Of a stretch of 64,000 nucleotides of DNA, positions 45,062-53,819 are shown in pieces. This DNA comes from Streptomyces sp. Z26 (GTDB lineage: Bacteria > Actinomycetota > Actinomycetes > Streptomycetales > Streptomycetaceae). The position numbers were made by a program, and so were the translations under genes. Location of the stretch: positions 1,063,501-1,127,500 of the forward strand of contig NZ_RCHV01000002.1 in NCBI RefSeq assembly GCF_003665095.1. The letters run 5' to 3'. The notes under the pieces were generated by a model that worked only from the letters and a program-made list of their open reading frames with translations, was not told the DNA's origin and did no database searches. How positions within the stretch are numbered: the stretch's first letter is position 1; each line of letters starts with the position of its first letter.

Positions 45062-47689
45062 ATGTCCGTACTGACGCGCGACGAAGCGCAGACCCGTGCC
45101 CGGCTCCTCAGCGTGCGGCACTACGCGATCGACCTCGATCTGACGCGTGGTGAGGAGGTGTTCGGCTCCACCACCGTCGTGCGGTTCACGGTGGCCGAGG
45201 AGGGGGCGGACACGTTCGTCGAGTTGCGGCCGGTGGTGCTGCGGGAAGCGGTGCTGGACGGGCGGGGGCTGGCGGTTCCGGAGGGGGTGCCGGAGGGGCG
45301 GCTCGCGTTGCGGGGGCTCGCGGCCGGGGAGCACGAGCTGCGGGTGGTGGCGGACATGCCGTACTCGCGGGTGGGTGAGGGCATGCACCGGTTCTCGGAT
45401 CCGGTGGACGGGCGGACGTATCTGTACACGCAGTGCTGCATGGACGACGCCCCGCTGGTGTTCGCGTGCTTCGACCAGCCGGATCTGAAGGCGGTGTTCG
45501 AGGTGGCGGTGACGGCGCCGGAGGGCTGGACGGTGCTGGGGAACGGTACGGCGGCGCGTACGGCGGACCCGGGTGCGGGCGCTCCGGCGGGTACGGAACC
45601 AGGTACGGGCCCGGGTGCGGGTGCGGAGCGCTGGGTGTGTGCGGCGACGCCGCCGATCAGCACGTATCTGGTGGCGGTGGCGGCGGGGCCGTACCACTCG
45701 GTGCGTACGGAGCACGCGGGGCTGCCGTTCGGGCTGCACGTGCGGCGGTCGTTGGCGGAGTACCTGGACCGGGACGCGGAGGAGTTGTTCGATCTGACGC
45801 GCCGGTGTTTCGACCGGTATCACGAGATCTTCGACGAGCCGTATCCGTTCGACTCGTACGACCAGGCGTTCGTGCCGGAGTTCAACTCGGGGGCGATGGA
45901 GAATCCGGGGCTGGTGACGTTCCGGGACGAGTTCGTCTACCGTTCGGCGGTCACGGACACGGAGCGGCAGACGCGCGGCATGGTGATCGCGCACGAGATG
46001 GCGCACATGTGGTTCGGGGATCTGGTGACGTTGCGCTGGTGGGACGACATCTGGCTGAACGAGTCGTTCGCGGAGTACATGGGTTACCAGACGCTGGCGG
46101 AGTCGACGCGGTTCGGGGACACGTGGACGGATTTCGCGGTGGCGCGCAAGGGGTGGGGTTACGACGCGGACCAGCGGGGTTCGACGCACGCGGTGGCGCC
46201 GGACGCGGACGCGGTGCCGGACACGGACGCGGCGCGGTTGAACTTCGACGGGATCTCGTACGCGAAGGGGGCCGGTGCGCTGCGGCAGTTGGTGGCGTGG
46301 CTGGGTGAGAAGGCGTTTCTGGCGGGGATCAACGAGCATTTCGCGCGGCACCGTTTCGGGAACGCGACGTTGGCGGACTTCATCGACTCGTTGGCGCGGG
46401 CGTCGGTGGACCGGGACGTGCACGCGTGGGCGGAGCGGTGGCTGCGTACGACGGGTGTGGACACGTTGGTGCCGGTGGTGGCGGAGGAGTCGGGGCGCTG
46501 GTCGTTGGGGGTGCGGCACGTGGGTGGGCGGCCGCACCGGCTGGCGGTGGGGTTGTACGACCAGGCGCCGGCGGACGGGCGGCGGTTGGTGCTGCGGGAG
46601 CGGCTGGAGTCGGACGTTCCGGCGGGTGCGGACGCCGCGGACGGGTGCGGGGTCGGTGCGGGGGTCGGCGGCGGTGCGGCCGGTGGTGTGGTGCCGTTGC
46701 ACGTGGCGGACGGGCCGCGGCCGGATCTGGTGCTGTTGAACGACGGGGATCTGACGTACGCGAAGGTGCGGCTGGACGCGGTGTCGTGGGCGACGGTGCG
46801 GGAGTCGCTGTCGGGGTTGCCGGACGCGCTGTCGCGCGCGGTGGTGTGGAACGCGGCGCGGGACATGGTGCGGGACGCGGAGCTGGCGCCGGGTGAGTAT
46901 CTGGAGACGGTGCGGCGGCATCTGCCGTCGGAGTCGGACGACGCGGTGGTGCAGGGGGTGTTGGCGTTCGCGCGGACGCAGGTCGCGGACCGGTGTCTGG
47001 CGGGGGCGGAGCGTACGGCGGCGCTGGACGTGCTGACGGAGACGTGCCGGGAGTTGTTGGCGGGGTCGGTGGACGGTTCGGCGCCGGGGGTGCGGTTGAC
47101 GGCGGTGCGGGTGTTCGTGGACAGCGCGACGTCGCCGGAGGAGTTGTTGGCGTGGCGGGCGGCGGGTGCGGTGCCGGGTGGTCCGGTGTTGGACCCGGAG
47201 TTGTTGTGGCGGGTGTTGCACCGGTTGTCGGTGCTGGGCGCGGTGGGTGAGGCGGAGATCGCGGCGGCGTTGGCGGCGGATCCGAGTGCCACGGGGCAGG
47301 AGGGGGCGGCGCGTTGCCGGGCGGCGTTGCCGGAGGCGGCGGCGAAGGCGGCGGCGTGGGAGGCGTTGTTCGGGGAGTCGGACACGTTGTCGAACTATCT
47401 GTTCACGGCGGTGGCGCGGGGTTTCTGGCAGCCGGAGCAGCGGGAGTTGCTGGCGGGGTACGCGGCGCGGTATTTCGACGCGGCGGTGGAGGTGGCGGCG
47501 CGGCGTGGTCCGGCGATCGGTGAGGCGGCGGGGCGGTGGGCGTTCCCGGTGTCGTTGGCGGACGAGGAGGTGTTGCGGCGCGGGGTGGAGTGTCTGGAGT
47601 CGGGGCGGCCGACGGCGGCGTTGCGGCGGCAGTTGGCGGATCAGCTGGACGATGTGCGGCGGGCGTTGGTGGTGCGCGCGCGGGCGTAG
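45062..47689 (+). CDS. pepN: Aminopeptidase N (M1 family)
   Basis: The 875-residue zinc aminopeptidase removes N-terminal residues from peptides in the cytosol. The exopeptidase motif GAMENPG is present, with zinc site HEMAHMWFGDLVT (His311, His315) and the third ligand in NESFAEY. The C-terminal ERAP1-like helical domain is complete. Two Gly/Ala/Pro-rich insertions (about 170-190 and 520-545) are unusual. Codon use is distinct: third positions favour G, and TTG leucine codons are frequent (about 20 in the last 215 codons by eye), unlike the liv operon. ATG 45062 is used. Confidence 0.95.
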   Translation: MSVLTRDEAQTRARLLSVRHYAIDLDLTRGEEVFGSTTVVRFTVAEEGADTFVELRPVVLREAVLDGRGLAVPEGVPEGRLALRGLAAGEHELRVVADMPYSRVGEGMHRFSDPVDGRTYLYTQCCMDDAPLVFACFDQPDLKAVFEVAVTAPEGWTVLGNGTAARTADPGAGAPAGTEPGTGPGAGAERWVCAATPPISTYLVAVAAGPYHSVRTEHAGLPFGLHVRRSLAEYLDRDAEELFDLTRRCFDRYHEIFDEPYPFDSYDQAFVPEFNSGAMENPGLVTFRDEFVYRSAVTDTERQTRGMVIAHEMAHMWFGDLVTLRWWDDIWLNESFAEYMGYQTLAESTRFGDTWTDFAVARKGWGYDADQRGSTHAVAPDADAVPDTDAARLNFDGISYAKGAGALRQLVAWLGEKAFLAGINEHFARHRFGNATLADFIDSLARASVDRDVHAWAERWLRTTGVDTLVPVVAEESGRWSLGVRHVGGRPHRLAVGLYDQAPADGRRLVLRERLESDVPAGADAADGCGVGAGVGGGAAGGVVPLHVADGPRPDLVLLNDGDLTYAKVRLDAVSWATVRESLSGLPDALSRAVVWNAARDMVRDAELAPGEYLETVRRHLPSESDDAVVQGVLAFARTQVADRCLAGAERTAALDVLTETCRELLAGSVDGSAPGVRLTAVRVFVDSATSPEELLAWRAAGAVPGGPVLDPELLWRVLHRLSVLGAVGEAEIAAALAADPSATGQEGAARCRAALPEAAAKAAAWEALFGESDTLSNYLFTAVARGFWQPEQRELLAGYAARYFDAAVEVAARRGPAIGEAAGRWAFPVSLADEEVLRRGVECLESGRPTAALRRQLADQLDDVRRALVVRARA

Positions 47690-47955
47690 GAGCGGCGGCG
47701 GGCGTACGGGGTGGGGCGGGTGTCGGGGCGTACGGGCGCGGGTGTCGGGGCGTGCGCGGGCCCGGCGCGGCCGGGGTGCGGGTGGGGCGGCCCATAGCAC
47801 GCGCGCTCCCGTCGCCGGGCCGCTGTCCCACGTTCGGGCGAATGCGTGCCCACTTGGGTGGCTGGCGCGCGGGCGGGACGTAGCTTCGGCCCTCTGAGCC
47901 GTCCGGGTCCTCAGGATTCCTGGCGCGGGTCCCCGAACCGAGAGAGCAGTCGCCC

Positions 47956-49479
47956 ATGTTGTGTGTGTCCGCTGTCGCCGATTCCCGTCTGCTCGCCGGA
48001 GGCGCCCGGGGTGCCGCCGCGCTCCGCCCGCTGGTGGCGACGGTCCTGGACGCGCTGGCGGACGGGGCGCGGGAGCGGTCCGGGCCGCTGCCGCGGGGTG
48101 GCCCGGCCGCGGTGGCGGAGCGGGTCGGCGCGGTGGTGCGCGGGGCGCACGTCGGGGGTGGCGTGCTGCCGGAGGAGGGGGTGGGAGCGGACGCGGCGCT
48201 GGCGGCGTTGGTGGGGCTGGTGGCGGAGGGGGCGGCGGACCCGGCCGATCCGTTGTGCGCGGCGCATCTGCACTGTCCGCCGTTGGCGGTGGCCGCGGCG
48301 GCGGATCTGGCGGCGAGCGCGCTGAATCCGTCGATGGATTCGTGGGATCAGGCGCCGGCCGCCTCGGAGTTGGAGGCGTTGACGTGCGTGGCGTTGGCGG
48401 AGCTGGTGTTCGGGGCGCGCGTGGGGTCGGGTCGTACGGCGGACGCTTTGGTGACGACGGGCGGTACGGAGTCGAACCAGCTGGGGGTGTTGCTGGCGCG
48501 GGAGGCGCACGGTACGGGCGTGCGGCTGGTGTGCGGGGAGAACGCGCACCACAGCGTGCACCGGGCCGCGTGGCTGCTGGGGTTGGCGCCGCCGGAGGTG
48601 GTGCCGGCGCCGCGTGGGGTGCTGGACCCGGTGGCGTTGGACGGTGTGCTGGCGGGCGGGTCGGTGGCGGGCGGGTCGGGGCGCGCGCTGGTGGTGGCGA
48701 CGGCGGGGACGACGGACGCGGGGGCGGTGGACCCGCTGTCGGAGGTCGCGGACGTGGCCGCGCGGCATGGTGCGCGGTTGCACGTGGACGCGGCGTACGG
48801 CGGGCCGCTGCTGTTCAGTGACGTGTTGCGGCCGGTGCTGGCGGGGTTGGAGCGGGCGGACTCGGTGACGTTGGACCTGCACAAGCTGGGTTGGCAGCCG
48901 GTGGCGGCGGGGTTGTTCGCGGTGCCGGACGGTGCGGCGCTGCGTCCGTTGGACCATCGCGCGGAGTATCTGAACGCGGACGACGACACGGAGGCGGGGC
49001 TGCCGGACCTGTTGGGGCGTTCGTTGCGGACGACGCGGCGGCCGGACGTGCTGAAGGTGGCGGTGACGTTGCGGGCGTTGGGGCGCCGGGGGTTGGCGGA
49101 GCTGGTGGAGCAGACGTGTGGGGCGGCGCGGGAGTTGGCGGGGCTGGTGGCGGCTGACCCGGCGTGGGAGCTGTGGGCGGAGCCGGAGCTGTCGACGGTG
49201 CTGTTCCGTCCGGCGGGCCGTGCGGACGGCTGTGCGGACGGCTGTGCGGACGGCGGCGGGGACGGGGCGGTGGCGGAGGTGCGGCGGCGGCTGCTGACGG
49301 AGGGCCGGGCGGTGCTGGGTCGGGCGTCGTTGGACGGGCGGCTGTGGTGGAAGGTGACGTTGCTGAATCCGCAGGTGCGGCGTGGTGAGTTGGTGGCGCT
49401 GCTGGAGCTGGTGCGCGGTGCGCTGGCGGCGTGCGCGCCACCCGGTCCGCGCGGGGCGCACGGGGCGGTGCCCGCGTGA
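47956..49479 (+). CDS. PLP-dependent decarboxylase, DesA-like
   Basis: The 507-residue group II pyridoxal-phosphate decarboxylase has LVTTGGTESNQLGVLLARE, ENAHHSVHRAAWLLG, the cofactor Asp region LHVDAAYGGPLLFSD and the Schiff-base Lys310 in DLHKLGW. Its closest recognised relatives are lysine/ornithine decarboxylases of siderophore pathways such as DesA (lysine to cadaverine). It is followed with a GTGA overlap by a DesB-like hydroxylase. A 12-bp tandem repeat (about 49219-49256) encodes DGCADGCADG. No DmdR/IdeR iron box is visible upstream. Codon use is G-ending like pepN. Confidence 0.8.
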   Translation: MLCVSAVADSRLLAGGARGAAALRPLVATVLDALADGARERSGPLPRGGPAAVAERVGAVVRGAHVGGGVLPEEGVGADAALAALVGLVAEGAADPADPLCAAHLHCPPLAVAAAADLAASALNPSMDSWDQAPAASELEALTCVALAELVFGARVGSGRTADALVTTGGTESNQLGVLLAREAHGTGVRLVCGENAHHSVHRAAWLLGLAPPEVVPAPRGVLDPVALDGVLAGGSVAGGSGRALVVATAGTTDAGAVDPLSEVADVAARHGARLHVDAAYGGPLLFSDVLRPVLAGLERADSVTLDLHKLGWQPVAAGLFAVPDGAALRPLDHRAEYLNADDDTEAGLPDLLGRSLRTTRRPDVLKVAVTLRALGRRGLAELVEQTCGAARELAGLVAADPAWELWAEPELSTVLFRPAGRADGCADGCADGGGDGAVAEVRRRLLTEGRAVLGRASLDGRLWWKVTLLNPQVRRGELVALLELVRGALAACAPPGPRGAHGAVPA

Positions 49480-51302
49480 CGGCCGCGGCGGGCCCGGTCG
49501 GCCCGGCGCGTGGCGGCGCGCCGGAGCCGGACGGCGCGGTCCCCGACGCCGTACGCCCCGACCTCGTACGCCCCAACCCCGTACGCCCCGAACCCGCGCC
49601 CTCCGACCCCGCGTTCCCGGACGGCGTGCTGCCGGAGAGCGCCCTCCCCGAGCCCGGGGGCGACGGCGGGCACGGGGGTGAGGGCACGTACGAGCGCCCG
49701 TACGACCTGGCGGGCGTCGGCGTCGGCCCGTTCAACCTGTCACTGGCGGCGCTCGCGGACGGCCTGCGCGGGCTGCGGACGGTCTTCTTCGACCAGCGTC
49801 CGCGCTTCTCCTGGCACCCGGGTCTGATGATCGAGGGTGCCACGCTCCAAGTGCCGTTCCTCGCGGACCTGGTGTCGCTGACCGACCCGTCCAGCCCGTG
49901 GTCGTTCCTGAGTTTCCTGCGAGCGCAGGGCCGGCTGTTCCCGTTCTACTTCGCGGAGCGCTTCCACATCGAGCGCGCGGAGTACGACGCGTACTGCCGC
50001 TGGGTGAGCGCCGGTCTCGCGGGCGGTGAGGGGGCGGACAGCGGCGGGCTGCTGTTCGGGCACCAGGTGGACGCGGTCCGGTGGAACGGCGAACAGCGCC
50101 TGTTCGAGCTGGACTTCACGCAGCTGGACCCGGTGACGGGTGAGGCGGCGGCGCTGGGCCGCCGTTGGGCGCGGAACGTGTCGCTCGGCATCGGGACGGC
50201 GCCGTACGTGCCGGAGGCGCTGCGTCCGCTGGCGGACACCCCGACGGTGCCGGTGATCCACTCGGCGGACTACCTGGACCACCGCGAACGGCTGCTGGCG
50301 GCCGGGCACATCACGGTGATCGGTTCGGGTCAGTCCGGCGCGGAGGTCTTCCTGGACCTGTTGCGCAACCGGCCGTGCGGGCGGGAGGGGCTGCACTGGC
50401 TGACGCGGAGCGCGGCGTTCGCGCCGATGGAGTACAGCAAGCTGGGTCTGGAGCACTTCACGCCGGACTACACGCGCTACTTCCACGGCCTGCCGGAGCG
50501 GGTGCGGGACGCGCTGCTGGCGCGGCAGGGGCAGTTGCACAAGGCGATCGACCACGGGACGCTCGCGGCGATCCACGACGAGCTGTACCACCGTACGTGC
50601 CAGGGCGGTTGGCCGGACGCGGTGCTGACGCCGGGGGTGAGCGTGCGGACGGCGGGCCGGATCGGGCGTACGCAGGTGGAGCTGCACCTCGACCACGCGG
50701 AGCAGGGCGAGCGGACGCGGCTGCGTACGGACGCGGTGGTGCTGGCGACGGGTTACCGGGAGCGGGCGCACGACGGGTTGCTGTCGGCCCTGGACCCGTA
50801 CGTGCGGCGGGACGCGGCGGGGCGGCCGCGGGTGGACGAGCGGTACCGGATGGTGCTGGACCCGGAGGTGACGGGCGCGCTGTACGTGCAGAACGCGGAG
50901 CGGCACACGCACGGTGTGGGCGCGCCGGACCTGGGGATGGCTGCGCACCGGAGCGCGGTGATCCTGGACTCGCTGACGGGCGGGGAGGCGTACGCGTTGC
51001 CGGGGCGTACGGCGTTCACGACGTTCGGGCTGCGGGCGGGGCAGCAGGGGCGGGTGCGGCCGGGCGGCGGGCCGGGGGCCGGGTCGGGGTCCGCGGGGAT
51101 GCCGACGGGGTACGCGGGCTACGCGGGTTTCGCGGGCAGGCGTACGGCGGTGCCGGGGCCGCGGCCGGACGCGGGCGCGGTGACCGGCGGGGTCACCGGG
51201 GCGCCGGGTGCGGACACGGGCGCGGGTGGCGAAGGGCAGCCGGACGGCGGGGAGTTGCGGGAGGGTGGGGGACGTACCGTACCGCTGATCAGGGAGCCGT
51301 GA
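49476..51302 (+). CDS. Lysine/ornithine/diamine N-monooxygenase, DesB-like
   Basis: A 608-residue flavin N-hydroxylase (SidA/IucD/PvdA type). FAD motif GVGVGPFNLSLAAL (about 79-92), NADPH motif VIGSGQSGAEVF (about 281-292) and ATGYRE (about 423) are intact. In hydroxamate siderophore pathways such enzymes hydroxylate cadaverine, lysine or ornithine. The core is flanked by unusual tails: a Pro-rich N-terminal 70 residues containing a 15-bp DNA repeat (DLVRPNPVRPEP) and a Gly-rich C-terminal 90 residues. GTG 49476 overlaps the decarboxylase stop. No DesC or DesD follows; the next gene is SIMPL. Confidence 0.85.
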   Translation: MTAAAGPVGPARGGAPEPDGAVPDAVRPDLVRPNPVRPEPAPSDPAFPDGVLPESALPEPGGDGGHGGEGTYERPYDLAGVGVGPFNLSLAALADGLRGLRTVFFDQRPRFSWHPGLMIEGATLQVPFLADLVSLTDPSSPWSFLSFLRAQGRLFPFYFAERFHIERAEYDAYCRWVSAGLAGGEGADSGGLLFGHQVDAVRWNGEQRLFELDFTQLDPVTGEAAALGRRWARNVSLGIGTAPYVPEALRPLADTPTVPVIHSADYLDHRERLLAAGHITVIGSGQSGAEVFLDLLRNRPCGREGLHWLTRSAAFAPMEYSKLGLEHFTPDYTRYFHGLPERVRDALLARQGQLHKAIDHGTLAAIHDELYHRTCQGGWPDAVLTPGVSVRTAGRIGRTQVELHLDHAEQGERTRLRTDAVVLATGYRERAHDGLLSALDPYVRRDAAGRPRVDERYRMVLDPEVTGALYVQNAERHTHGVGAPDLGMAAHRSAVILDSLTGGEAYALPGRTAFTTFGLRAGQQGRVRPGGGPGAGSGSAGMPTGYAGYAGFAGRRTAVPGPRPDAGAVTGGVTGAPGADTGAGGEGQPDGGELREGGGRTVPLIREP

Positions 51303-52015
51303 TGACCGAGGACCACGCCGCCGAGCCCGTACCCGCCCCGTACGGGACGCCCGACGCGCCGCGGGTGGCCGTGCGCGGGGAGGCGCGGCTGGAGTTCGAC
51401 CCGGAGATCGCCCGGCTGGGGGTGACGGTGAGCGCGCGCGGCGTCGACCGGCGGGGCGCGTTGAGCGACCTGACCCGGCGCAACAGCGAGGTGCTGGAGC
51501 TGCTGAAGGGCTACGGGGACGCGGTGGAGAAGCTGGAGACGGGCGCGTTCACGATCACGCCGGAGCTGGCCGAGAAGGGCCGCCGGGAGCGGGTGCGCGC
51601 GTACCACGGGCGGGTGCGGGTGACGGCGACGGTCGGTGACTTCACGGTGCTGGGCGAGTTGACGACGCGTCTCGCGGACCGGGAGCTGACGCGGGTGGAC
51701 GGGCCGTGGTGGGCGCTGCGCCCGGACTCGCCGGTGCACCGGCAGGCGCGGCAGCAGGCCGTACGGGAGGCGGTGACGCGGGCCCGGGAGTACGCGGACG
51801 CGCTGGGCGCGGAGCTGGTGTCGCTGCTGGAGCTGGCGGACCTGGGCGCGGAGGGGCCGGGGGTGGCGCCGCGGGCGCCGGGTGCCGCGCGGGGGGCCGG
51901 GTACGGGGGTCCGGCGCGGGCCGCCGCACCGCCGGAGCTGGACCTGGAGCCGGAGCGGCAGACGGTCCACGCGCACGTCAACGCGCGCTTCACGATGAGC
52001 CCGCCCGCGCTCTGA
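51302..52015 (+). CDS. SIMPL (DUF541) domain protein
   Basis: A 237-residue protein with a SIMPL domain (RVAVRGEARLEFDPEIARLG, about 20-40; TRRNSEVLELLKGYGDAVEK; AREYADALGAELVSLLELAD). SIMPL proteins are beta-rich and associated with membrane or kinase signalling, but function is unclear. No signal peptide is present, unlike many relatives, so it is probably cytosolic. The C-terminal 60 residues include a Gly/Ala/Pro linker. ATG 51302 overlaps the stop of the N-hydroxylase gene (TGATG), making it the third cistron of that unit. Confidence 0.82.
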   Translation: MTEDHAAEPVPAPYGTPDAPRVAVRGEARLEFDPEIARLGVTVSARGVDRRGALSDLTRRNSEVLELLKGYGDAVEKLETGAFTITPELAEKGRRERVRAYHGRVRVTATVGDFTVLGELTTRLADRELTRVDGPWWALRPDSPVHRQARQQAVREAVTRAREYADALGAELVSLLELADLGAEGPGVAPRAPGAARGAGYGGPARAAAPPELDLEPERQTVHAHVNARFTMSPPAL

Positions 52016-52053
52016 GCCGAGCCGCGGCGCCCGGCTCCCGGTGCCCGGCGTCT

Positions 52054-52084
52054 CCCCCGCTCCGGGTGCTCATCGGAGCGGGGG
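52054..52084 (+). terminator. Terminator after the SIMPL gene
   Basis: CCCCCGCTCCG (52054-52064) pairs perfectly with CGGAGCGGGGG (52074-52084) around a 9-base loop, 39 bases past the stop. It separates the desAB-like unit from pyk. Confidence 0.85.
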
Positions 52085-52186
52085 TGCGCACACCTTTAGA
52101 TGTTGTCAACGGCCCTTCATCGGAAGGCTGTTGGTCAGTCACCTTCCGACAGTTCTCTACCGGTCGGTAAGTCATAGGGTCCCGCT

Positions 52187-53626
52187 ATGCGCCGAGCAAA
52201 GATCGTCAGCACACTGGGCCCCGCCACCGACTCGTACGAGCAGATCAAGGCACTCGTCGAGGCCGGAATGGACGTGGCCAGGCTCAACATGAGCCATGGC
52301 ACGCACGCCGACCACGAGGCACGTTACGCACGGGTGCGCGCCGCCTCCGAGGAGACCGGCCGCAGCGTCGGCATCCTCGCCGACCTTCAAGGTCCGAAGA
52401 TCCGCCTCGGCCGCTTCCGGGACGGGCCGGTACTCCTTGAACGCGGCGACGCGTTCACCATCACCGTCGAGGACGGCGCGGACGAGGGCGACCGTACGTG
52501 CTGCGGCACCACGTACGCGGGCCTGGCCGGGGACGTCGCCGCGGGCGAGCTGATCCTGGTGGACGACGGGCGCGTGACACTGCGGGTCACCGCCGTGGAC
52601 GGGCCGCGGGTGCGCACGGAGGTCGTCGAGGGCGGCATGGTCTCGGACCACAAGGGCCTCAACCTGCCGGGCGTCGCGGTGTCCGTGCCCGCGCTGAGCG
52701 AGAAGGACGTCGAGGACCTGCGCTGGGCGCTGCGCACGGGGGCCGACGTGATCGCCCTGTCGTTCGTACGGGACGGGCAGGACGTGAAGGAGGTCCACCG
52801 GGTGATGGCCGAGGAGGGGCGGCGCGTCCCGGTCATCGCGAAGATCGAGAAGCCGCAGGCGGTGGACAACCTGGAGGCGATCGTCGACGCGTTCGACGGG
52901 CTGATGGTCGCGCGTGGTGACCTCGGGGTGGAGATGCCGCTGGAGTCCGTGCCGATGGTCCAGAAGCGGGCGGTGGCGCTGGCGCGGCGGAACGCGAAGC
53001 CGGTGATCGTCGCGACGCAGATGCTGGACTCGATGATCGACGCGTCGCGCCCGACCCGCGCCGAGGTGTCGGACGTCGCGAACGCGGTCATGGACGGTAC
53101 GGACGCGGTGATGCTGTCCGGTGAGACGAGCGTCGGCAACTACCCGGTGGAGACGGTCGAGACGATGGGCCGCATCGTCGCCGCCGCCGAGCGGGACATG
53201 CTGGCGAAGGGCCTGACGCCGCTGACGCAGCGGAGCAAGCCGCGTACGCAGGGCGGCGCGCTGGCGCGTGCGGCGGCGGAGATGGGCGACTTCCTGGGGG
53301 CGCGGTTCCTGGTGGCGTTCACGCAGTCCGGCGACACGGTGCGGCGGCTCGCCCGTTACCGTTCGCCCATCCCCGTCCTGGCGTTCACGCCGGACGAGGC
53401 GACGCGCGCGCAGCTGAACCTGACGTGGGGCGTGGAGACGTTCCTCGGCCCGACGGTGCGGACGACGGACGAGATGGTCAGCCAGGTCGACGAGCAGCTG
53501 TTGAAGATCGGGCGCTGCGAGCAGGGCGACCTGGTGGTGATCACGGCCGGTTCGCCGCCGAGCGTGCCGGGCTCGACCAACCTGGTGCGGGTGCACCACA
53601 TCGGCGAGGACGACACCCCCCGCTGA
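52187..53626 (+). CDS. pyk: Pyruvate kinase
   Basis: The 479-residue glycolytic enzyme makes pyruvate and ATP from phosphoenolpyruvate and ADP. MRRAKIVSTLGPA, the substrate loop RLNMSHG, the catalytic-lysine motif VIAKIEKPQA and the metal motif GLMVARGDLGVE are all present, as is ATQMLDSMI and the C-terminal regulatory domain ending GSTNLVRVHHIG. ATG 52187. The 100 bases upstream are relatively AT-rich for this genome (TTTAGATGTTGTCAAC and a CCGACAG...CCGGTCGG partial inverted repeat), suggesting the promoter lies there. Confidence 0.97.
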   Translation: MRRAKIVSTLGPATDSYEQIKALVEAGMDVARLNMSHGTHADHEARYARVRAASEETGRSVGILADLQGPKIRLGRFRDGPVLLERGDAFTITVEDGADEGDRTCCGTTYAGLAGDVAAGELILVDDGRVTLRVTAVDGPRVRTEVVEGGMVSDHKGLNLPGVAVSVPALSEKDVEDLRWALRTGADVIALSFVRDGQDVKEVHRVMAEEGRRVPVIAKIEKPQAVDNLEAIVDAFDGLMVARGDLGVEMPLESVPMVQKRAVALARRNAKPVIVATQMLDSMIDASRPTRAEVSDVANAVMDGTDAVMLSGETSVGNYPVETVETMGRIVAAAERDMLAKGLTPLTQRSKPRTQGGALARAAAEMGDFLGARFLVAFTQSGDTVRRLARYRSPIPVLAFTPDEATRAQLNLTWGVETFLGPTVRTTDEMVSQVDEQLLKIGRCEQGDLVVITAGSPPSVPGSTNLVRVHHIGEDDTPR

Positions 53627-53653
53627 CGGAGAGCCGGTACGGGTACGGGGGCC

Positions 53654-53819
53654 AGGCGGTGTCCGGGCGGTCTTTGAGGGGTGGCTCGCGGCGTCGGATG
53701 CGGTGCATCGCAAGGCGGAGGATCGTCCTCGTACCGGATCGTACGTGGACGACTCCGACAACGCGGCGAGGTGCCGTAGCCGTCGTCGCGAGCCCGAGAA
53801 GACCGCCCGGACACCGCCT
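53654..53819. mobile_element. MITE-like element with perfect 21-bp terminal inverted repeats
   Basis: Bases 53654-53674 (AGGCGGTGTCCGGGCGGTC and two more T) are the exact reverse complement of 53799-53819. Inside, similarity between the halves continues imperfectly (GGCTCGCGGCGTCGG against GGCTCGCGACGACGG), so the 166-bp unit can form a long cruciform. It encodes no protein and fills the gap between pyk and the convergent chorismate mutase gene, whose stop codon overlaps its right edge. A partial, deleted copy lies at 13740. No target duplication is obvious. Confidence 0.8.

Noticed and set aside
47690..47955. DmdR/IdeR iron box upstream of the DesA-like gene
   Set aside because: I looked for a TTAGGTTAGGCTAACCTAA-like palindrome in the 266-bp gap and saw none; the gap is G-rich low-complexity sequence.
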